NCBI GenBank assembly: GCA_022410635.1
Contig: JAJVDF010000126.1
Span: forward strand, 496,001 to 560,000
Source: Tretioscincus oriximinensis
Lineage: Eukaryota; Chordata; Lepidosauria; Squamata; Gymnophthalmidae
Reading direction: 5' to 3'
DNA: 64,000 bases
In this document: piece by piece, positions 14,601 through 25,581 of the stretch
Layout: each line of letters opens with the position of its first letter
Position numbering within the stretch: the stretch's first letter is position 1
Program-made: the position numbers and the translations under genes
Notes under the pieces: model-generated
Told to the model about the DNA's origin: nothing
Seen by the model: only the letters and a program-made list of their open reading frames with translations
The model's database searches: none

Positions 14601-17600
14601 CTCAACTGTCCTCAGATAATCAGTAAGAAAAACATCTGATTTATAGGACTTATGTAAAAGAGAAGTAATCTATCCAAAGTGATTGAACTTATATAAGATT
14701 AAGGCTAGGAACATAAGAATAATAAGTGCTGCTAATCTTATTGCCTGTACACTGCATGTTTACGCTAAAAGATGGGAACATTTAGGAAACTGTTATTGTT
14801 CATTTACAACACTGAAATCTTGGAGTCCTTGGTTGTTTTACACAGGCAGCTTTCAGGAAGAAATTCATAATTGCTATCCTTACTAGATAATATTAAACTT
14901 CTTGGGTTCAAAACTGTTATCTGGTCCCAAAGTAATACATTTAAAAAGGTAGCTGTGTTAGTCTGGTTCCAAGATACCTAGCAAGAGCCTTGTAGTACCT
15001 TGAAGACTAACAAGAAAAAGGCAACATGAGGTTTCATACAAGAAGTAAATAAATCTACAAAAACTGATGCTGCATACCTTTTCCCTGTTATTCTCTAAAG
15101 TGCTATGATCTCAGAGTGAGTCCAATGGCATTATATATGGCAGTCTACTGAAAAGGAGTAGAAGGAAAAGGGAGAAGATGTCACACTTCCTAACATAGAG
15201 TGCATTAAAGGCTGCTGTTAAACAAACCTGTAGTGATTGAACCATTCCCCAGTATATGTGTCTCCATTTACATAGTAGTAAACTCCATTTCCATGTCTCT
15301 GGTCTTCTACCCACTCTCCTACAGTAAACAAAACAAAAACGATGCCAATATTTCAGGTTAAATGTTTGCTCTGAGTAAATGAATAAACAATGGCTCTGTT
15401 ACAATGGTCTAAAGCATTGTGATGCCAAATGATACTTTGAAATCCAGATTTTTTAAAATTCAGTATAATTTAGAGACCTAGGTTCTTTCAGTATTCAATC
15501 TCTGGAATGCAGTCTACTCTGGTCTACACTGTACCAGGACAAGAAGACATGTGTGCATGTGGAAGGAAGCTATTTGTTTCAGACAAAAATTTATAAGCAA
15601 TGTGAAGGCACCATAACTGTTCCGTTTCAAGTTTTTCTTGTTTTATGTTCACTGTCCTGCAAATGCCATATAGAGCAGAAGTTCAGGAAGTACAAACATT
15701 TTTGTGAATAATAAATCTTATGACCTGCCATAATCAAGCCTCCTTTGTGATTGCACAAAGTACATATTTTACATCCTCTTAATGATATACTTTTCCATCC
15801 AGGCATTTCCTGTATTAAGCAATTGTGTTTCCCCCTTACTCACATAAGTTTTGATATATTTTTAGCGGTAGAATTTGTTACAGTACTTTTATTCTTGCTT
15901 TTCTCTTTCTTGTATAAACTGCCTTGAGATGTTTTTTATGTCTGAATTTTAAAAAATCTTATTTGCACAAAGAAGGATTAGAAGCAATAGGATGAAACTA
16001 CAAGGGAGTAGATACAGATTACATATTAAAAAAAACTTCTGACAATTGGGGTGATGAATGAGTGGAATAGGTTGTCACAGGAAGTGGTGAATTCTCCTTC
16101 AATAAAGATTGTCTAACAATCTCTCTGGGATGGTTTAGCAGGGTTTGCTCCCAATGCCCTGAAGGTCCCTTCCAATAGTATGATTTTATGAAAATATATA
16201 TTAATGTGCAAATTCCATACAAATATTTTTTGTTCATACATGTCTAAACCTGGAGGCTATTTTTATATTCAGGCTTTTTAAAAATTATAAACAGCTAAGT
16301 CAATGAATGCCAGTCCGTAAAAGTGAAACGCTGATATAAAGAACACATGAGGAGGAAAAGAGCACACTTAGCAGTTTGGGAAACTGGAGAGATGAGCAGC
16401 TGACTAAAAGCTGTGGATTTCGCTTTAAAAGGTAGACATACTTGTCGTCCGGACAAGTATGTCTAGAGACCTGGCGCTCTGAAAACAGAGGAAGGACTGA
16501 TTTTGGCATGTCTGCACTCCTGCAGCTCTATTGGCTGGTGTGTTCAGATCCTTTTGCAGATCTTTTTCAACTGCATAGTGAAGGCTAGCGAATCCTCCAT
16601 TTGGCCACATGGCCCAAAGAGGAACCCAGCACTAGAAATCAGGTGAGTGATCGTCGTGTAGCTGAACNCTTGGTATGCAGTGTTTTCTTAAACTGATAAT
16701 CAACTAACTGCTCACTCCATCATGTACAAGACACAATTGCCTAGTTTCATTTGTCATTATTGCCATTATAAGAAACTTCACTTAAAGAAAACCCAGCTTA
16801 CCTTCATATTTGGATCCATCTGGATAGATGAAAGTGCCATTACCATGCTTTTTGTTCTCAAGATATTCACCAATGTAGCGTGCCCCATTTTTAAACCTAT
16901 ATGTTCCCTAAGACATACAAAGCAAATATTTACTGTGATTGTTTTTTGGGAACTTAAAGCATGAATTGACTCAAAAGCCAAAACAAATTTGCAACAAAAA
17001 TTTTTAATGCAGTGTGTTTGGGTTTAAGGCACTTTGGGGAGGCACGAATGGCAGTCTTTCAACCAAGAGGGGTGAGCGCCCCTCTATAGCCCTACTGAGC
17101 TCTAGCCATTCAAAAGAAGTAAACAAGTCTACAAAAACTCAGCTATTCAAAAGAAAGTAGACTTGTANTCTACATTTCAAGTAGATTCATACCACCATTA
17201 ACCTGGTCAGGAAGATAAAATAAGATGAAAGCCTTCTTGTNAAAATTAACCTTGTAAGCTGATTTGAGTCCCTTCGTGCAAGAAAGTTATTATACAAGGT
17301 TCATTGCAGAAAAGGCCAGAACCCAGAGCAAGCTTCTATCCCTTTAATAGAAGAATGGATTTCAATGAGTATTCATTTGCTCTTGTTTTCCTGTTTTAGA
17401 GTTATTTGATGGGAAGCAGTATAAAAGCATTTTTAAATAAATAAAGTTAAAAAGAGTAGCTACTTAAATTCCAACTTTTACAGTTAGAGAAAAAGAAGAA
17501 TTGAGTTCTTATACCCCTTTCAAAGGGACTCAAAGCGGCTTACAAAGGTATTTTGTCCNAAGGCTTACATTCTATCTTCTCCACCAGGCTGTGGTGGTTC

Positions 17601-20477
17601 CCATGTATTTACTTGCAGTCAGTTGCNATTTCTTGTAATTCTTGCTTTTGAATAGCTGGGTTGGCTAGAGCTACAGGCTAGTGGAAGGTGCTCACCNCTC
17701 CCCACGTCCGACACAGGGCTTTGAAACCCAATCTGCTAGATGAGAGACCATTTCCTTAGTGACTGAACCCAGATTCCACATATCTTCATACAAAATCCTG
17801 CAATAATAAACAATTATCATGTTTAAGTAACAATCATTATTAAATCACTTTCTTTTGAACTGGAATTTTATTGCATACCTCTACAAGATTAAGACTTCAC
17901 ATTCTATGTATCAATGGCCCATTTTATAAGGATGATACATAGAGAATGCTACCAAAATCTATGTTTAATTAAAATGTATTTTGAAGAGAAATCATACCTG
18001 TCCACCTCTTTTACCATTTGCATATTGTCCTTCATAGGTATCACCATTGGGTAATCTGGCTTTTCCATGCCCATGCCGCTCACCAGCTTCATTACGTTCC
18101 CCTTCATATTCCTATTTAAATATGATCAAATGGGAAAAAAGAACTGACGTGCATTTGCTTAAATATTTAATAATTTTATTTTAGGCTGAATATGCACAAG
18201 TAGGTTAACCATGTGCAGAACAACACACATTTCATTCACTTTTAATAACTCTGCAGAAGACAAGAGTTTTAGCAGTTGTATTTTGTTATACCAGACACTC
18301 TAAACCATTATATGCATTAAATCAAAATCAGGGTCATTATGCAAGTGATGGCTCTGAAATCTTCAATAAGTGTATAAAGAGGAAACTTCAGTAGGTGTAG
18401 CGTGTAATAGATAAACAATAATAACTATGTAGAGGAAACCTAACCAGTATTGCATATAGGAATTGTTATCAAGCTACATCTAATTCACTTTTATTATGGA
18501 AGGACAATGTATTAGTTCAGAAATACCCACATTCTCTTGGGTAACTATATTTAAAACTGAAATATTGCTTCTTACAATTTTCAATTAATTACAAACTATA
18601 AATCACTATATATTTTAAAACGTAATTCAATTGCTATCAGGTCTGCGCAAACAGTCAATATTTACATCCAGGTTTTAATCGAATTAGCTTTCGAGTCCAC
18701 TTTCAGGAGAGAACACAGCAGCAAAATGGTTTAGTCATTTTCTTTCCACTTTTATATACCCTAACCAAAAAGTGAGCTACGTACTTACTTCAACCATGCT
18801 AAAAGAGAACAGACTACAAGAAAGCTTTATTTTGATTCCGTGGGAGAATTCAAACTAAGTATACGTAACAAGTTGCAGTTGCATATACTTAATTTCTCCC
18901 AGCCTCTTGTTTTAACAGGTCCTGTTATCTAAACCAGTAATGGTTGGACAAATCAGGAAGTACAAAATAGAATTTTAGAATGAACAGGATAAGCCTATAA
19001 AGCATCACAGCGGACGGAGGGGGGGGGGGAACCCTGGAAGTTATAATTGTATTAAACACGTGGAAGCCATCAGGTTGTTTATTCTTAGGCCTTGTCCCCA
19101 CTGAGCCTTATTCTGGGTTATAGCTCGGTACAGAGCTTGGTCAGCCACATGCCAGTGTAGGCTGTGNCAGGCCCCATTCGGGGCCTGCCAAAGCCTACAC
19201 TAGCATGTAGATGGCACATTCCTATTCTGAGATATAGGCAAGAAGGCGGCTCAGTGGAGACGGGGCCTTAGAGCCATAGCCGTGTTAGCCTTAGTAGAAA
19301 GTCCAGCCAGGGGGCTTGCAGTACTAAATGGAGAGAGGTCGGTGGCATGAGATTTCGTAGACATGTCTTCTTCTTCTTCTTCAGATGCTGGGGACCAATC
19401 TCACTGTGTGGAAGAAACTGTAGCTTTGCTTAGCCATGGCCATATTATAGAAGGCCAATAATCATGAGTTAAAAAGTTAGGGTGAAGGGGAAACGCTGAC
19501 AACAGGGTGCTAAGTAAAGATTTACTGACAATGTAAGACAAAGGTTGCACCCAGGGACTGTCTGTCAACGGCCACAACTTCATAAATAGTGCATTATTAC
19601 GCATAGAGGTCGGGGTAAACAGGAAGTCTTAAGAAATCTTGCAAAGGAGCTAGCAGCACTTTGAGACTAACTTGAGAAAAGTGGTTGGCATAAGCTTTCN
19701 TAGACAGGCCTACTTCTTCAGAAGAAATCTTGTGATTCTTGCTGTGTTTGCATATATAAGTTGCTGAACTTGCATTATTAAATGTACATTGATTCGCTGA
19801 TTCAAGTGATATGTGAGGATGAGTAACCAATAGGAATCTGTGTATAAAAACCAATGCACAGCTGTGCTAGAGTTAGAGTTCTTTGGAGAGATCTCTCTTC
19901 CATATGGAATAAAACTTGCTACTGCCTTCCAGTTTCTGGTCTTGCGGAGTTTTCTTTCACAACTGGACAGACTTTACAGGAAAGTGTGTGTTGGAAATGA
20001 CCAATGGGGCTCCCATTGCAAGATACAGCCCATAATAAGGCTCAGTGGGGACAGGGCCACAGTCTCCTAGTACTGGCATTCCACTTAAAATGTTCTTAAN
20101 TGGGCTACTGAGGCAGGGTTACCCCTCCCTGGACAAACATCTGCCCCCTTGACCTGGGAGGACAGGTAGGCGCATTTCCAGGGCGGGAGGGTGGAGGCTC
20201 CCTGCCTGCTTCAATGCCTTCCCTTACGCAGGCCAATGAGGACACCCCCCCCCCCATCATGGGGTCACCGGCGATGCTTCAGGGAAGGTTTCACCTCATA
20301 TACGACAAATATTATACCGACTTTCCCCTCCTCTGTCTAAACTCGGGACAAGTGTTTTGTTTCCTCCCCGGTCCCTCCCCCTCCTTTCTTCGCATTCATC
20401 CCGTTCCGCACAAAACTGCTGACCCCCAAATCGTTCTCGGCTTCCTCTTCGACTTCTTCCGAACCAAGGTCCGACAT
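5617..20477 (-). CDS. RSPH1: RSPH1, radial spoke head component 1 (complete, 9 coding exons)
   Basis: Joining exons 20477-20424, 18111-17998, 16907-16802, 15318-15228, 14143-14008, 12679-12614, 9340-9175, 7743-7618 and 5669-5617 gives 912 nt with no internal stop, or 303 residues (human about 309). All junctions are GT-AG and keep frame. Residues 20-156 form about six 23-residue MORN repeats with the family pattern Y-x-G-x-W/Y...G-x-G. A conserved segment beginning PLGPGKY follows at about 168, then an acidic Glu-rich tail (about 190-303) with two long Glu runs. RSPH1 is a subunit of the radial spoke head in motile 9+2 cilia and sperm flagella; human loss causes primary ciliary dyskinesia. 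The start is the first ATG of the CpG-rich exon, has A at -3, and opens with the family N-terminus MSDLGSEE. The gene is head to head with SLC37A1. Identity is from recalled family sequence and from synteny, not from a search. Confidence 0.96.
6560..6818 (-). mobile_element. tRNA-derived SINE, full length, minus strand
   Basis: Reverse orientation copy: tail at 6560-6590 (TTTATTTGTACTTGTATCCC), promoter boxes at about 6745-6805 (TCTAACCACTACACCAAA). It is in the last-but-one RSPH1 intron. Confidence 0.85.
7618..7743 (-). CDS. RSPH1: RSPH1 coding exon 8
   Basis: 126 nt, acceptor cctcag, donor gtgaga, phase 1 to phase 1. It encodes the acidic, poorly conserved tail (Ala/Thr/Glu-rich with a five-Glu run). 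It is assigned by the frame-preserving splice sites and composition more than by residue identity. Confidence 0.88.
8965..9095 (+). repeat. Interspersed repeat with CTGAAGAAGTAGACCTG core
   Basis: CATCTGAAGAAGTAGACCTG, TACGAAAGCTTATGCCAACC and CTAGACTAACACGGCTAT: a common sauropsid interspersed repeat whose class I cannot name. Minus-strand relatives lie at about 14943-15050, 19264-19390, 19636-19730 and 24072-24140; a partial one at 17110-17160. Confidence 0.65.
9175..9340 (-). CDS. RSPH1: RSPH1 coding exon 7
   Basis: 166 nt, acceptor ttttag, donor gtttgt, ending in phase 1. It encodes seven consecutive Glu residues, then the conserved [18 protein letters not shown] segment and a Pro-rich stretch. 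It corresponds to the human VVPKWKATQITELALWTP region. Confidence 0.93.
10487..10795 (-). mobile_element. Second SINE family (CTT/CTTT-tailed), minus strand
   Basis: The minus strand reads a head region GTGAGCACCTTCCACTAGCC, middle GAACCACCATAA, then CCGCTTTGAGTCCCTTTG to GGTATAAGAACCCAGTTCTT and a CTT-rich tail. The style resembles Sauria SINEs of squamates. It is in the RSPH1 intron between exons 7 and 6. Confidence 0.75.
12614..12679 (-). CDS. RSPH1: RSPH1 coding exon 6
   Basis: Exactly 22 codons, phase 0 at both ends, acceptor attcag, donor gtaaaa. It encodes [19 protein letters not shown], the conserved segment after the MORN array. Confidence 0.94.
14008..14143 (-). CDS. RSPH1: RSPH1 coding exon 5
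   Basis: 136 nt, acceptor cctag, donor gtaagt, ending in phase 0. It encodes the last MORN repeats: [23 protein letters not shown] and the conserved [14 protein letters not shown]. Confidence 0.96.
15228..15318 (-). CDS. RSPH1: RSPH1 coding exon 4
   Basis: 91 nt, acceptor ctgtag, donor gtttgt, entering in phase 1 and leaving in phase 2. It encodes the fourth and part of the fifth MORN repeat ([16 protein letters not shown], then TYTGEWF). Confidence 0.94.
16433..16465. repeat. Perfect 14-bp-arm hairpin in an RSPH1 intron
   Basis: TAGACATACTTGTC (16433-16446), loop GTCCG, then its exact reverse complement (16452-16465). The surrounding 16300-16640 stretch shares segments with 3050-3290 (CCTTTTGCA...TTTTT...AACTGCATA), so it may sit inside a dispersed repeat. 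Confidence 0.85.
16802..16907 (-). CDS. RSPH1: RSPH1 coding exon 3
   Basis: 106 nt, acceptor tcttag, donor gtaagc, ending in phase 1. It encodes MORN repeats 2-3, including the conserved GARYIGEY and [12 protein letters not shown] segments. Confidence 0.95.
17487..17772 (-). mobile_element. Second SINE family (CTT/CTTT-tailed), minus strand
   Basis: Close relative of 10487-10795 (ACTCAAAGCGGCTTACAAAG, GCTAGAGCTACAGGCTAGTG). It is in the RSPH1 intron between exons 3 and 2. Confidence 0.75.
17998..18111 (-). CDS. RSPH1: RSPH1 coding exon 2
   Basis: Thirty-eight codons, phase 0 at both ends, acceptor aaatag and donor gtatga. It encodes residues 19-56: the first MORN repeat ([15 protein letters not shown]) and part of the second. 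Confidence 0.95.
19088..19267. repeat. Palindromic foldback element, full copy
   Basis: About 180 bp whose two halves are near reverse complements: it opens GGCCTTGTCCCCACTGAGCC, ends GGCTCAGTGGAGACGGGGCC, and has a central GGCCCCATTCGGGGCC. It is flanked by TTA on both sides, a possible target duplication. No coding capacity. It looks like a MITE-like or foldback element; the superfamily is not known to me. Confidence 0.85.
20424..20477 (-). CDS. RSPH1: RSPH1 coding exon 1
   Basis: Eighteen codons, [18 protein letters not shown], ending in phase 0. The donor is gtcagc rather than gtaagt/gtgagt, but it has G at -1 and +5. A second GT (gtgcgg) 12 nt further on would also keep frame and add four residues; I prefer the first because it matches the family protein. 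It lies in a GC-rich, CpG-containing stretch. Confidence 0.92.
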
Positions 20478-20503
20478 GCTGCGGCAGCTGCGCTGGGGCG
20501 TCT

Positions 20504-20517
20504 GTAACCTTGGAAAC
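20504..20517 (-). promoter_or_regulatory. RFX X-box-like site 27 bp upstream of the RSPH1 ATG
   Basis: On the gene strand this reads GTTTCCAAGGTTAC, an imperfect palindrome that matches the canonical X-box GTTGCCATGGTAAC at 11 of 14 positions. RFX factors control motile-cilia genes through promoter X-boxes, which fits RSPH1. Function is inferred. Confidence 0.45.
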
Positions 20518-20522
20518 GGATT

Positions 20523-20550
20523 CGGCGGCGGCGGCGGCGGCGGCGGCGGC
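20523..20550. repeat. (GGC)n trinucleotide run in the RSPH1 5' region
   Basis: About nine uninterrupted GGC units just upstream of the RSPH1 start. In the mRNA it would read GCC repeats if transcribed. Length polymorphism is likely. Confidence 0.9.
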
Positions 20551-21424
20551 CCCGCCCCCTCACTGGTTTCCAGGAAGCTGCTGTCCGAGGTGACTGTGAG
20601 GCTGTGTGCCACAGTGCGCATGCGCTGAAATTCCTAAACTCGCAGAGCAGTGAGCCCTAGTCCAGAACTCAGAGGCGTTTTTTCCCATGTTTGGGACTGC
20701 TAAGAGACTTAATTGGATGTTGAACTAAAGCAAACTATTGCAATAGGTTTGCTAGTAACTCTAAAAATAGGACCTTTTGTTCCTAACCCTTAGAGCTTAG
20801 CCCAGGATTTGTGACAGACAACTCCAAGACTGGTCTGAACCTTTTCTGATAGCAAAATTCCACAGATCGAGGACGTTCTTGTGTGAAAAAAATAAATACT
20901 TTCCTTTGTCCATACTGATGCTTCCGCCCATTCGCTTCAAAGCCTGCCCCCCTATAATGTTGTGTGAGACAGGATGTTTTTCCCAATCTATCTTTTCCAT
21001 TCCATGCATTACAGGTACTGTATACACCATTTTACATGCTTCTGCTTTGTGAGTTAATATCTTTATAAGCACTCTGTTTTAGACCATTATCCTAAAGCTG
21101 ACTGTTCAAAAAGATATTACTTCTATTGCTTCCCGTTTTGAGAATCCCTGCTTTACATGCAGAACATTGGTCCCAACTAGTTGCAAAGTCAGGGTTTGCA
21201 TGTATTTTCTACACTTCAATCAGATCATCTCAAACATCATCTGTCAAGGCCGATGGAATATACTGAAGCCAGATTTCATAAGAGGTGTGTCAGTTGCTTA
21301 ATCATTCTTATTGGCTTTCTTTGTACCTTTTCCAGTTTCTCAGTTGAGGAATTCTGAGGTGTGGTGGCTAGAAGGTAATTCAAAACATGTTTTATGATCC
21401 CAAATGTGACCTCACCATTGATTT

Positions 21425-21940
21425 GCAAGAGGTGATATTTATTTATTTATTTATTCATTCATTCATTCATTCATTCATTTATACTACCCCGTCCTGTACC
21501 TGAAAGTCTCAGGGTGGCCAACAATAAAAACAAAACAAAATTGGCATTAAAATACTGTCAGAACACCATCTGTAGGTGGGAAGAAAAATGATATCTCTTC
21601 AACCAACAGCCAGATGAAAGAGGTGCATCTTCAAGGATCTTCTAAAAGAATACAATGATGGTTACTGACACACCTTGACGGGGAGTCTATTCCATAGACT
21701 GGGGCCAACCTCTGAGGAGGCCCTGCCTCAGGTTCCCACACCATTTACTGTTAGAGGGTGGTACTGTTGAGGAGGGGAGGGCCTTTCCTGCAGATTTTAA
21801 GGCACAGACAGACTGATATGGGAGAAGGTGATCCTTTTGGTATTTGGGGCCCAAATAAATTAGGACTTGAGCTCAGCAGTGGATTGGCATCAAGATATGA
21901 CACTTGATGACATTTTCTGATAGCAACAATGGACTCCAAA
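21425..21940 (-). mobile_element. L2/CR1-group LINE 3' end with SINE-like tail
   Basis: The minus strand reads RRSLKMHLFHLAVG-stop (near 21645-21600), then TTGGCCACCCTGAGACTTTC and a GAAT/AAAT tail. The C-terminal pattern (R-x-SLK-x-HLF) is a LINE reverse-transcriptase end. The 21660-21940 stretch matches the general region upstream of it (GGGCCTTTCCTGCAG). The 3' tail is shared with the SINE family at 26934. Confidence 0.65.
21436..21482. repeat. (ATTT)n(ATTC)n tail microsatellite
   Basis: Tetranucleotide tract forming the 3' tail of the minus-strand LINE at 21425-21940. Confidence 0.85.
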
Positions 21941-24900
21941 AGCTTTTAAGCTCAATGGAGGCAACAGACCACAGCTATGGCTTAACATAATGATCCTGAT
22001 TAGCTGTATCCATTCAAAGCCACTACACAAATTTTCAACACTACAGTCTGAGAAATGAGAATTTGCTAGAGCATAATCAAAATTCTTGTCTAGGCAATGG
22101 ATATGATTTCCAGAAAATAAACCAACTGTATAGATTGGAAAATAGCATCATTTTACTTTCTCTTCAAATAAAAAATAATTCACAGTTGGTGGTTTCTTTG
22201 AAATGTCTTTTATTTCTTGATTGTAATTGTCTAGGAAAGAAACGTCCATTTTACTTTCTCAGAAATGCAGAAATAGTTATGGTTAAAACAAGAAACTTCC
22301 CTGATTTCTGGAATTTAGGCATAGACTACTTCCATGGGAAAGCTTGGGGTCCAAGCACAACTAAAATGATGATTAACTTCTTTCTTTAACTATATTAGCT
22401 CTTTAGGAAGTGTGAGTTTTTCTCCAATGTATACTATATTGTAGACTGTGTGTAATTCAGTAGCATAACTATTTAGAAAGCAGAAGAGCCTAAATTTGAT
22501 CCCTGACATCTCCCTTGAAGAATGTAAATGGCAAGTTTCTTCTGTGCCAGAAAAACCTAATGATATATTATGGAATCAGTGGGAATTCAAAGACAAGAGT
22601 CNCCAAGGACAATAAAAGCAACAACANACAAACCTCACATGATTGTTGCTACAATTTAAATACCACAGGAACCCAAAAGTGCCCCAGTGAAAGTAGCAGT
22701 TTAAAATATATATTTACAGCATTCTTACCTGCTGTTATTGGATACTTCTGGAAATCATAAGTTAATAAAACCATAGCATTTATTCATTCAGAAATACAGG
22801 TCTGAGAGACCTAGTCCTCTGTGTCTCCTAGTGCTCTGTTAATAGTTATACTTGATCACTGTAATTGTTTGCTCCTTATGTTTTCTTAGGCAAAAATCAG
22901 GCTAGGGGTCAAATGTTCAAAGCATCTGCTTTGGAAGAGAGATGAATATGACCATTTTTGAAGATGAAAGGAATTGAATTATTTCTGTTTTCAAAAATTA
23001 GGGAAACTTTAGCTATAATGTGANATTACAGAACAGAGGAAACAAACAAATAAATAAATGATATAGTGGGCAATGTGCTCTGTGCAGATATCATCTAAGA
23101 GTTTGGAAAGCACTAATTATATTGTAATGGAAAATTGTACAGAAATAGTTTAAATAAATAATAAAATCTGTCAACCTAACTAGTTGTAGAGAGAAGAACC
23201 ATAACTGAACATATGAGATATGAGCATTGGGCAATGGATATTCAAATATCTTCTTCTTCTAAATGTCACTTTGGTCATTTCCAGTATCACCTTGGAGTGG
23301 TTTACTAATCTTTCCAGCATGTTTGAAAGGATGAGGACACTGTCCATCCCAGACCCATATTTATAGTAGTGTGGAGAAACTATACCTTGATTTCCCTCCT
23401 AACGTACTGCCCATTCCTGCCAGAAACTGATCCAGGGTCCATCACTCTCGCCATATCTGGTGTGCAAGTGCAGGGCTAAGCAAATTAGTATGCATATCTT
23501 AAATAAAAATATATAAATAAACAAGTAGAATCCAGATCCTAAATAGATAATGAACAAAACAAAGAGCAGAGAACAAAGAACTGGAAATGTGCATAAGTTA
23601 AAATTTATTGTTTTTATTCTAATCAAACCGGATGCTCTTGGTTCAGGTTTGGTTTGAACCACTTTTTTCTTGAACAAGGAAAAAAACTATAGTTCATTTG
23701 GTTCATTTCATATGCAGTGAAATGCTCTTGGCTCCCTAAAGTTCTGTGAATAAGGATGGTTTGGTTTGCTGCAAACTGGTTCAAGCAGTTTGGCACATCT
23801 TCAAAGAAACTGAAAGAAAAAAGGGGCACCTGACAGAATAGATATACCAGTAGTTAATTGTAATGAGTCACTGCTAATTCAAGCCAATCTTGCTTGAGAA
23901 TAGCGTGAATGAACATAGCCAGTCTGAACGGAAACAAGAAGAAAGGGAGAATGAACTTAAGTTTTGAACTGCCGTATTTGTCTTAGAAATTCCACCACAA
24001 GGAAGCTAGTAGAACTTATTTATTTATTTGTGTGTTTGTTTGTTTATTCCCTGCCTTATACCCAAAGGTCTCACTTGGAGACTAATAGGAGAAAGGTAGG
24101 GGGCATGACTTTCACAGACATATCTACTTCTTCAGATGAGTCTTCTTCTGGAAATAGTTCTTTAAACTATCTTTGTTCTTTCCCTGGAAGAAAAATCAGT
24201 TACATTATTTGGATAATTCATTTTTCCCAATCTGAACATTCATTTTTGCTGAAATTTGGCTTTCATCACCTAGTCCTAGACTAGAGCATCACNAAATAAG
24301 AAGAAAGCAATCTAAAATTTAAAATGAGTTAATAGCCTTGTGTAAAAATGTAGAAACCAAAAGAGTTCTGTAACTTTTTAGTTCATATTGCTGCTAAAAT
24401 TGTAAATGATAAGGCAGGTTCATAATTAAGAAACCACACAATATGAGTTGGAGTGATTAATTTATTGGTTGATTAATCAATCTTTCTGTCCTTTGCCCTC
24501 AAAAATCTTAGAGGAAGTTAATATAAAACAAAATTAGCTAAAATAATAATGCCTGCATGGGGTGGAGATGCTGCTTCCTCAGTCAAAGACCGTGNCTAAC
24601 GGGCGTGTGTGAATGATATATCATTGTTGTTATTCATGGTATGAAATGTGCAGGTATGTGCCATTAAGTCTTTAAAAGAAATGCATATTCAGTTAGATGT
24701 TGTTAGGAGACTGTAGAACTGTTTTCAAAAGAAAACTTCTTCTCTTGCCTAACTTGCTGATCAGCATTTTTTAGCACTGAGTATCTAAGTATGCTTGTTT
24801 GAGTGTTCTATCTGCGTCTTCAACGTAAGCAGGAAAACACAGGCTCGGAAAATTTTCAAGGTGGCTTTTAGAGGTGGACTTTGAGAGAAAAAAACCTTAA

Positions 24901-25402
24901 GACTGTGTTCACGTGCAAGTGTTTAACTCTACCTCTGGATGACCTAAAATGGAAAATTCCTGATGCTAGTTTTGGTCTGGAATGTGCCAGCTTCATCCTG
25001 AGGTTGGAGCTTTGGAACCCAAGTGTACAGTAAGGGATACAGTGGTGAGCATAACCATGGTGCAGGAATGGAAGTAGTTATAAGGGGACGGTGGAGTCGG
25101 TGATGGTGGGAGAAGCCATTGGGGATATGGGAAGGAAACCACTGGAGGTTGGGAGGAGGTGGAATTCAACTCCAGATTTCTCCAGATTCCTTTGACCTCT
25201 CATCACCCATGGTATTTCATGCTTTCCCCCTCTCAGTATCCCTTGAGTTACTTGTGGGGATGTCGGCAATCATAGATTTGGCCAACTACTAGGAAGATGG
25301 TAGGAGTGGGGGCTGATTATTCCTCTGTTCACTAACTTCTCTTCTTTCCTCCCACAACTGCTCTATCTTTGCACCACTTTTACCCCCAGCCCAGTGCTCC
25401 CA

Positions 25403-25581
25403 CCCTGTCCCCACTGAGCCTTATTCTGGGTGATATCTTGCAATAGGAGCCTGCCATCTACATGCTAGTGTAGGCTATGGCAGGCCCCAAATGAGTCCTG
25501 CCATAGCCTATGCTGGCATATAGATGCCCAAGCCATCTGTCCCAAGATATGACCCAGACTATGGCTCAGTGGAGCAGGGCC
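25403..25581. repeat. Palindromic foldback element, full copy
   Basis: Same family as 19088-19267: CTGTCCCCACTGAGCCTTAT at the left, GGCTCAGTGGAGCAGGGCC at the right, and a central GGCCCCAAATGAGTCC. A more divergent palindromic relative follows at about 25590-25737. Confidence 0.8.

Larger units (their letters stand above)
20380..20640 (-). promoter_or_regulatory. RSPH1 CpG-rich promoter and 5' UTR
   Basis: GC- and CpG-rich DNA in otherwise AT-rich surroundings, covering RSPH1 exon 1 and about 160 bases upstream. It contains a GGC run (20523-20550). No TATA box is evident. The transcription start is not determinable, but must lie just upstream of 20477. Confidence 0.65.

Noticed and set aside
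20214..20507. 97-codon plus-strand ORF over the RSPH1 start
   Set aside because: It is antisense to RSPH1 exon 1 in GC-rich DNA, with no family resemblance or splice support.
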